Assembly (NCBI GenBank): GCA_047630275.1
Contig: JBLHVN010000001.1
Location: 310,001-374,000, forward strand
Reading direction: 5' to 3'
DNA: 64,000 nt
DNA from: GCA-2720865 sp047630275
GTDB lineage: Bacteria; Bdellovibrionota; Bacteriovoracia; Bacteriovoracales; Bacteriovoracaceae
Made by a program: the position numbers and the translations under genes. Positions 62,392-64,000 of this stretch are shown here, piece by piece. Every line of letters starts with the position of its first letter. Position 1 is the first letter of the stretch. A model generated the notes under the pieces. It was not told the origin of the DNA. It did not search any database and saw only the letters and a program-made list of their open reading frames with translations.

Positions 62392-62420
62392 CTCCTTTAA
62401 GTTAAATTAACTTCAAGGAG
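62392..62420 (-). promoter_or_regulatory. Hairpin sequestering the ribosome binding site
   Basis: On the minus strand CTCCTT pairs with the Shine-Dalgarno AAGGAG (62392-62397), continuing as AAGTTAA pairing with TTAACTT, one mismatch in 14 bp. The ATG follows 5 nt later. Read on the plus strand it is followed by CTTTTTTG and could also be a terminator, but no plus-strand gene leads into it. Confidence 0.6.
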
Positions 62421-62448
62421 CTTTTTTGTAATTAAGCTAATGGCTATC

Positions 62449-62475
62449 GGTGTTATAAGAGATTCTTATAACACC
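62449..62475 (-). promoter_or_regulatory. Perfect 27-bp inverted repeat
   Basis: GGTGTTATAAGA (62449-62460) and TCTTATAACACC (62464-62475) are exact inverted complements around GAT. The overlapping pair AGAGATT (62458-62464) and AATCTCT (62476-62482) could form instead, so two folds are mutually exclusive. It has no T run, so it is not a standard terminator; an operator or leader switch is more likely. Confidence 0.5.
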
Positions 62476-62482
62476 AATCTCT

Positions 62483-63634
62483 TTAGTTTTCTAAGTTGTA
62501 CTTCAGAGTCGTCTCTATGAATTCTAGATCCTTGTGGAGCTGTTCTTGGTTTTTAGACCAAAATAATATATGCCCAACTTCATTGCTGGTGTTTTCATGT
62601 TCAGTGATTTCATCACCAGGTCCTTTTCGAATTGAGAACTCAAAGATTCCACTAACCTTCTCTTTTATCTTCTCGACTCCTTCGATTGAGATGATCTTTC
62701 CCTTACCAGGATGGATCATATAAACTGCTGCACAGCCATCTTCTTTTGGCATAAAGTCGATCTTACTTTCACAACCAAGGCTTACGTAGAGCTTCCATGA
62801 ATCAAATCCATAAACTTTCTGAATGAGCTCCATATAGTAGCCACCAGGAGGTCTGATGGCTATTTCGCCAAATACTGGCCCATCTTTTGTAAGGTAAAAT
62901 TCAGCATGAGTCATTCCTCGGTCAACACCAAATTTTCTGATGATTTCGTCATTAAGTTCTAGCAGTTTACTCTTAAGGTCAGGGGCTATATTTGCAGGTA
63001 TGGCCGACTTTCTCCATTGATGTAGATACTCGGTGATATTGTGAAAGATTGGTTTTCCGTCTTGAATAAAGGTTTCAATACTTACTTCGGATCCATCCAC
63101 AAATGATTCAGCGAGGAGGCCCTTGGTTAAATATTTCTTAACCTCTTCAAGATTCTTCGCAATCTTGACGTCTCGTGCCCCTGAATCATCGATGGGTTTT
63201 ATAACTAAGGGATAACCTAGGTATTCAGCTAGGTCTTCAGCAGTAGTGCCGTCTTCAATAAGCTTATACTTTGTAATAGGAATATTATGTTTCGATGCAA
63301 AGTCTTTCATCTTTAACTTATCGTGAAACCTTTCAGTAACATCTACTGCGAGCCTCTTGATATTTAAATGCTCTCTCACTCTAGCGCCTAGAACCACAGT
63401 TTCTTCAGTATTAGAAATAACTCGAGCTATTTGAAACTTATTTAGTTGCTCTATGACTCTAGTACTTAGAGAATTAAAACTCTCTGAATAAGGTTCCTCA
63501 ATCCAGCCTAGTAGAGCTTCTTTTCTTTTTTTACTTAATTTCTCATCACTCCAGAGAACGACTTGATGACCGAGGGCCAAAGCAGCCTTATAACACTTTG
63601 AACGGAGACCAATGATTAAGATGCATTTATCCAT
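62483..63634 (-). CDS. ATP-grasp ligase
   Basis: A 383-residue ATP-grasp enzyme. N-terminal Rossmann-like part with CILIIGLRSKCYKAALALGH, then DKLKMKDFASKHNIPITKYK, YPLVIKPIDDSGARDVKIAK (ATP-binding), LLAESFVDGSEVSIETFIQD (lid/adenine), THAEFYLTKDGPVFGEIAIR (metal Glu) and PPGGYYMEL. It is of the carbamoyl-phosphate-synthase/L-amino-acid ligase-like type, making amide or peptide bonds via acyl phosphate. The acceptor is unknown. It lies upstream of the Cys-rich peptide gene on the same strand and 14 bp after the zinc-ribbon gene. Confidence 0.85.
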   Translation of the reverse strand: MDKCILIIGLRSKCYKAALALGHQVVLWSDEKLSKKRKEALLGWIEEPYSESFNSLSTRVIEQLNKFQIARVISNTEETVVLGARVREHLNIKRLAVDVTERFHDKLKMKDFASKHNIPITKYKLIEDGTTAEDLAEYLGYPLVIKPIDDSGARDVKIAKNLEEVKKYLTKGLLAESFVDGSEVSIETFIQDGKPIFHNITEYLHQWRKSAIPANIAPDLKSKLLELNDEIIRKFGVDRGMTHAEFYLTKDGPVFGEIAIRPPGGYYMELIQKVYGFDSWKLYVSLGCESKIDFMPKEDGCAAVYMIHPGKGKIISIEGVEKIKEKVSGIFEFSIRKGPGDEITEHENTSNEVGHILFWSKNQEQLHKDLEFIETTLKYNLEN

Positions 63635-63648
63635 AATAGAACTTATCC

Positions 63649-63963
63649 CTAACTATAAAGGACCCTTTTTACTGAAGAGAAAAATCCTCTTCTATCAGAA
63701 ATATTGAGAAGAGTTTCAAGTTCTCCGTTGTCAAAAAAAAGGCCGTTGCAGCCTTCGCATTGCTCGACAATAATATCGAGTAATTTAAATTCATGCATTT
63801 GAGCGCTACACTTAGGGCACCTTAACCAGTGAGGATCTTTTGCCCTTTTATTTTTTTGAGAGTCTCTCTTGTCATCTAATAGGCTTCTTCTATTGTTTAA
63901 GAACTCTTCATTCTCATTGTAAAAATCTTCTTCCCGCGAGGTAAGGGATGTTGTCTCAGTCAT
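63649..63963 (-). CDS. TFIIB-type zinc-ribbon protein
   Basis: A 104-residue cytoplasmic protein. The N-terminal half is charged and helical. The C-terminal half has LRCPKCSAQMHEFKLLDIIV then EQCEGCNGLFFDNGELETLL, the full four-cysteine signature of the zf-TFIIB family. Function unknown. GGAG lies 5 nt before ATG. First gene of the four-gene minus-strand run. Confidence 0.88.
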   Translation of the reverse strand: MTETTSLTSREEDFYNENEEFLNNRRSLLDDKRDSQKNKRAKDPHWLRCPKCSAQMHEFKLLDIIVEQCEGCNGLFFDNGELETLLNISDRRGFFSSVKRVLYS

Positions 63964-64000
63964 AAGGACTCCATGGTTAAGTCAAAAGCAGTCATAAATA

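Noticed and set aside
62392..62420. Plain terminator on the plus strand
   Set aside because: It would fit by shape, but no plus-strand gene runs into it, whereas the minus-strand ribosome site is exactly one arm.

Overview
The window reads as a compact, AT-rich bacterial chromosome segment from a predatory Bdellovibrionota lineage, most likely a Bacteriovorax/Halobacteriovorax-type organism. This is an inference from gene content and style: a lysine-rich H1-like protein, many exported proteins and lipoproteins of unknown family, secreted nuclease, proteases and lytic transglycosylase, two HD-GYP c-di-GMP phosphodiesterases, a NIP-like aquaporin, and dense short operons. There is one tRNA, no rRNA, no CRISPR array, and no intact insertion sequence or prophage.

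Layout. 1-5.3 kb: glutaredoxin (cut by the window edge), H1-like protein, a TadG-like envelope protein, a candidate small RNA with a very strong terminator, and ssb with a folded leader. 5.3-5.5 kb: four tandem 50-bp GC-rich repeats. 5.6-6.8 kb: an HD-GYP protein. 6.8-11.4 kb (minus): a PLP enzyme, then the glycolytic operon gap-pgk-tpiA with secG. 11.6-18.1 kb: a hydrolase-like protein lacking its nucleophile, then a minus-strand run of TatD nuclease, VKOR-DsbA fusion, PgeF, RluD, a J-domain/HTH fusion and a MinD-like ATPase. 18.3-29.5 kb: lipid kinase family, Lon-N domain protein, manA, several small exported proteins, a catalytically dead papain-like protein, aquaporin, PhyH oxygenase, a transglycosylase-like lipoprotein and a metalloprotease. 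29.7-35 kb: methyltransferase, GT-C-like membrane protein, tRNA-Pro(GGG), ChaN-like, GIY-YIG and small zinc/cysteine proteins. 35.3-51 kb: fadD, followed by a block of very large exported proteins (about 480, 1601, 323, 1365, 505 and 230 residues) that includes a secreted DNase-I-fold nuclease. 51-59 kb: metG, a 44-residue ORF with its own promoter, a glycosyltransferase-like protein, a second HD-GYP protein, MltD, and a receiver/histidine-kinase pair whose sensor resembles the plant ethylene-binding domain. 59-62 kb: SulP and TauE/SafE anion transporters. 61.5-64 kb (minus): a four-gene run of zinc-ribbon protein, ATP-grasp ligase, small exported cysteine-rich peptide and ferritin-like di-iron protein.

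How the genes work together. Clear functional units are the gap-pgk-tpiA operon, the histidine kinase with its single-domain receiver, the two anion transporters, and the ATP-grasp/Cys-rich peptide/ferritin-like run. The last is the best candidate for an undescribed system: it looks like a small modified or metal-binding exported peptide with dedicated enzymes, and the peptide's ribosome binding site is locked in a hairpin.

Regulatory reading. Promoters have good -10 elements, often extended (TGnTAnaaT). At least four genes place such a -10 only 6-7 nt before the start codon and lack a Shine-Dalgarno, which predicts leaderless mRNAs. At two loci a terminator-like hairpin overlaps the beginning of the next exported protein. 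All functional calls are from reading motifs by eye; no database search was run.
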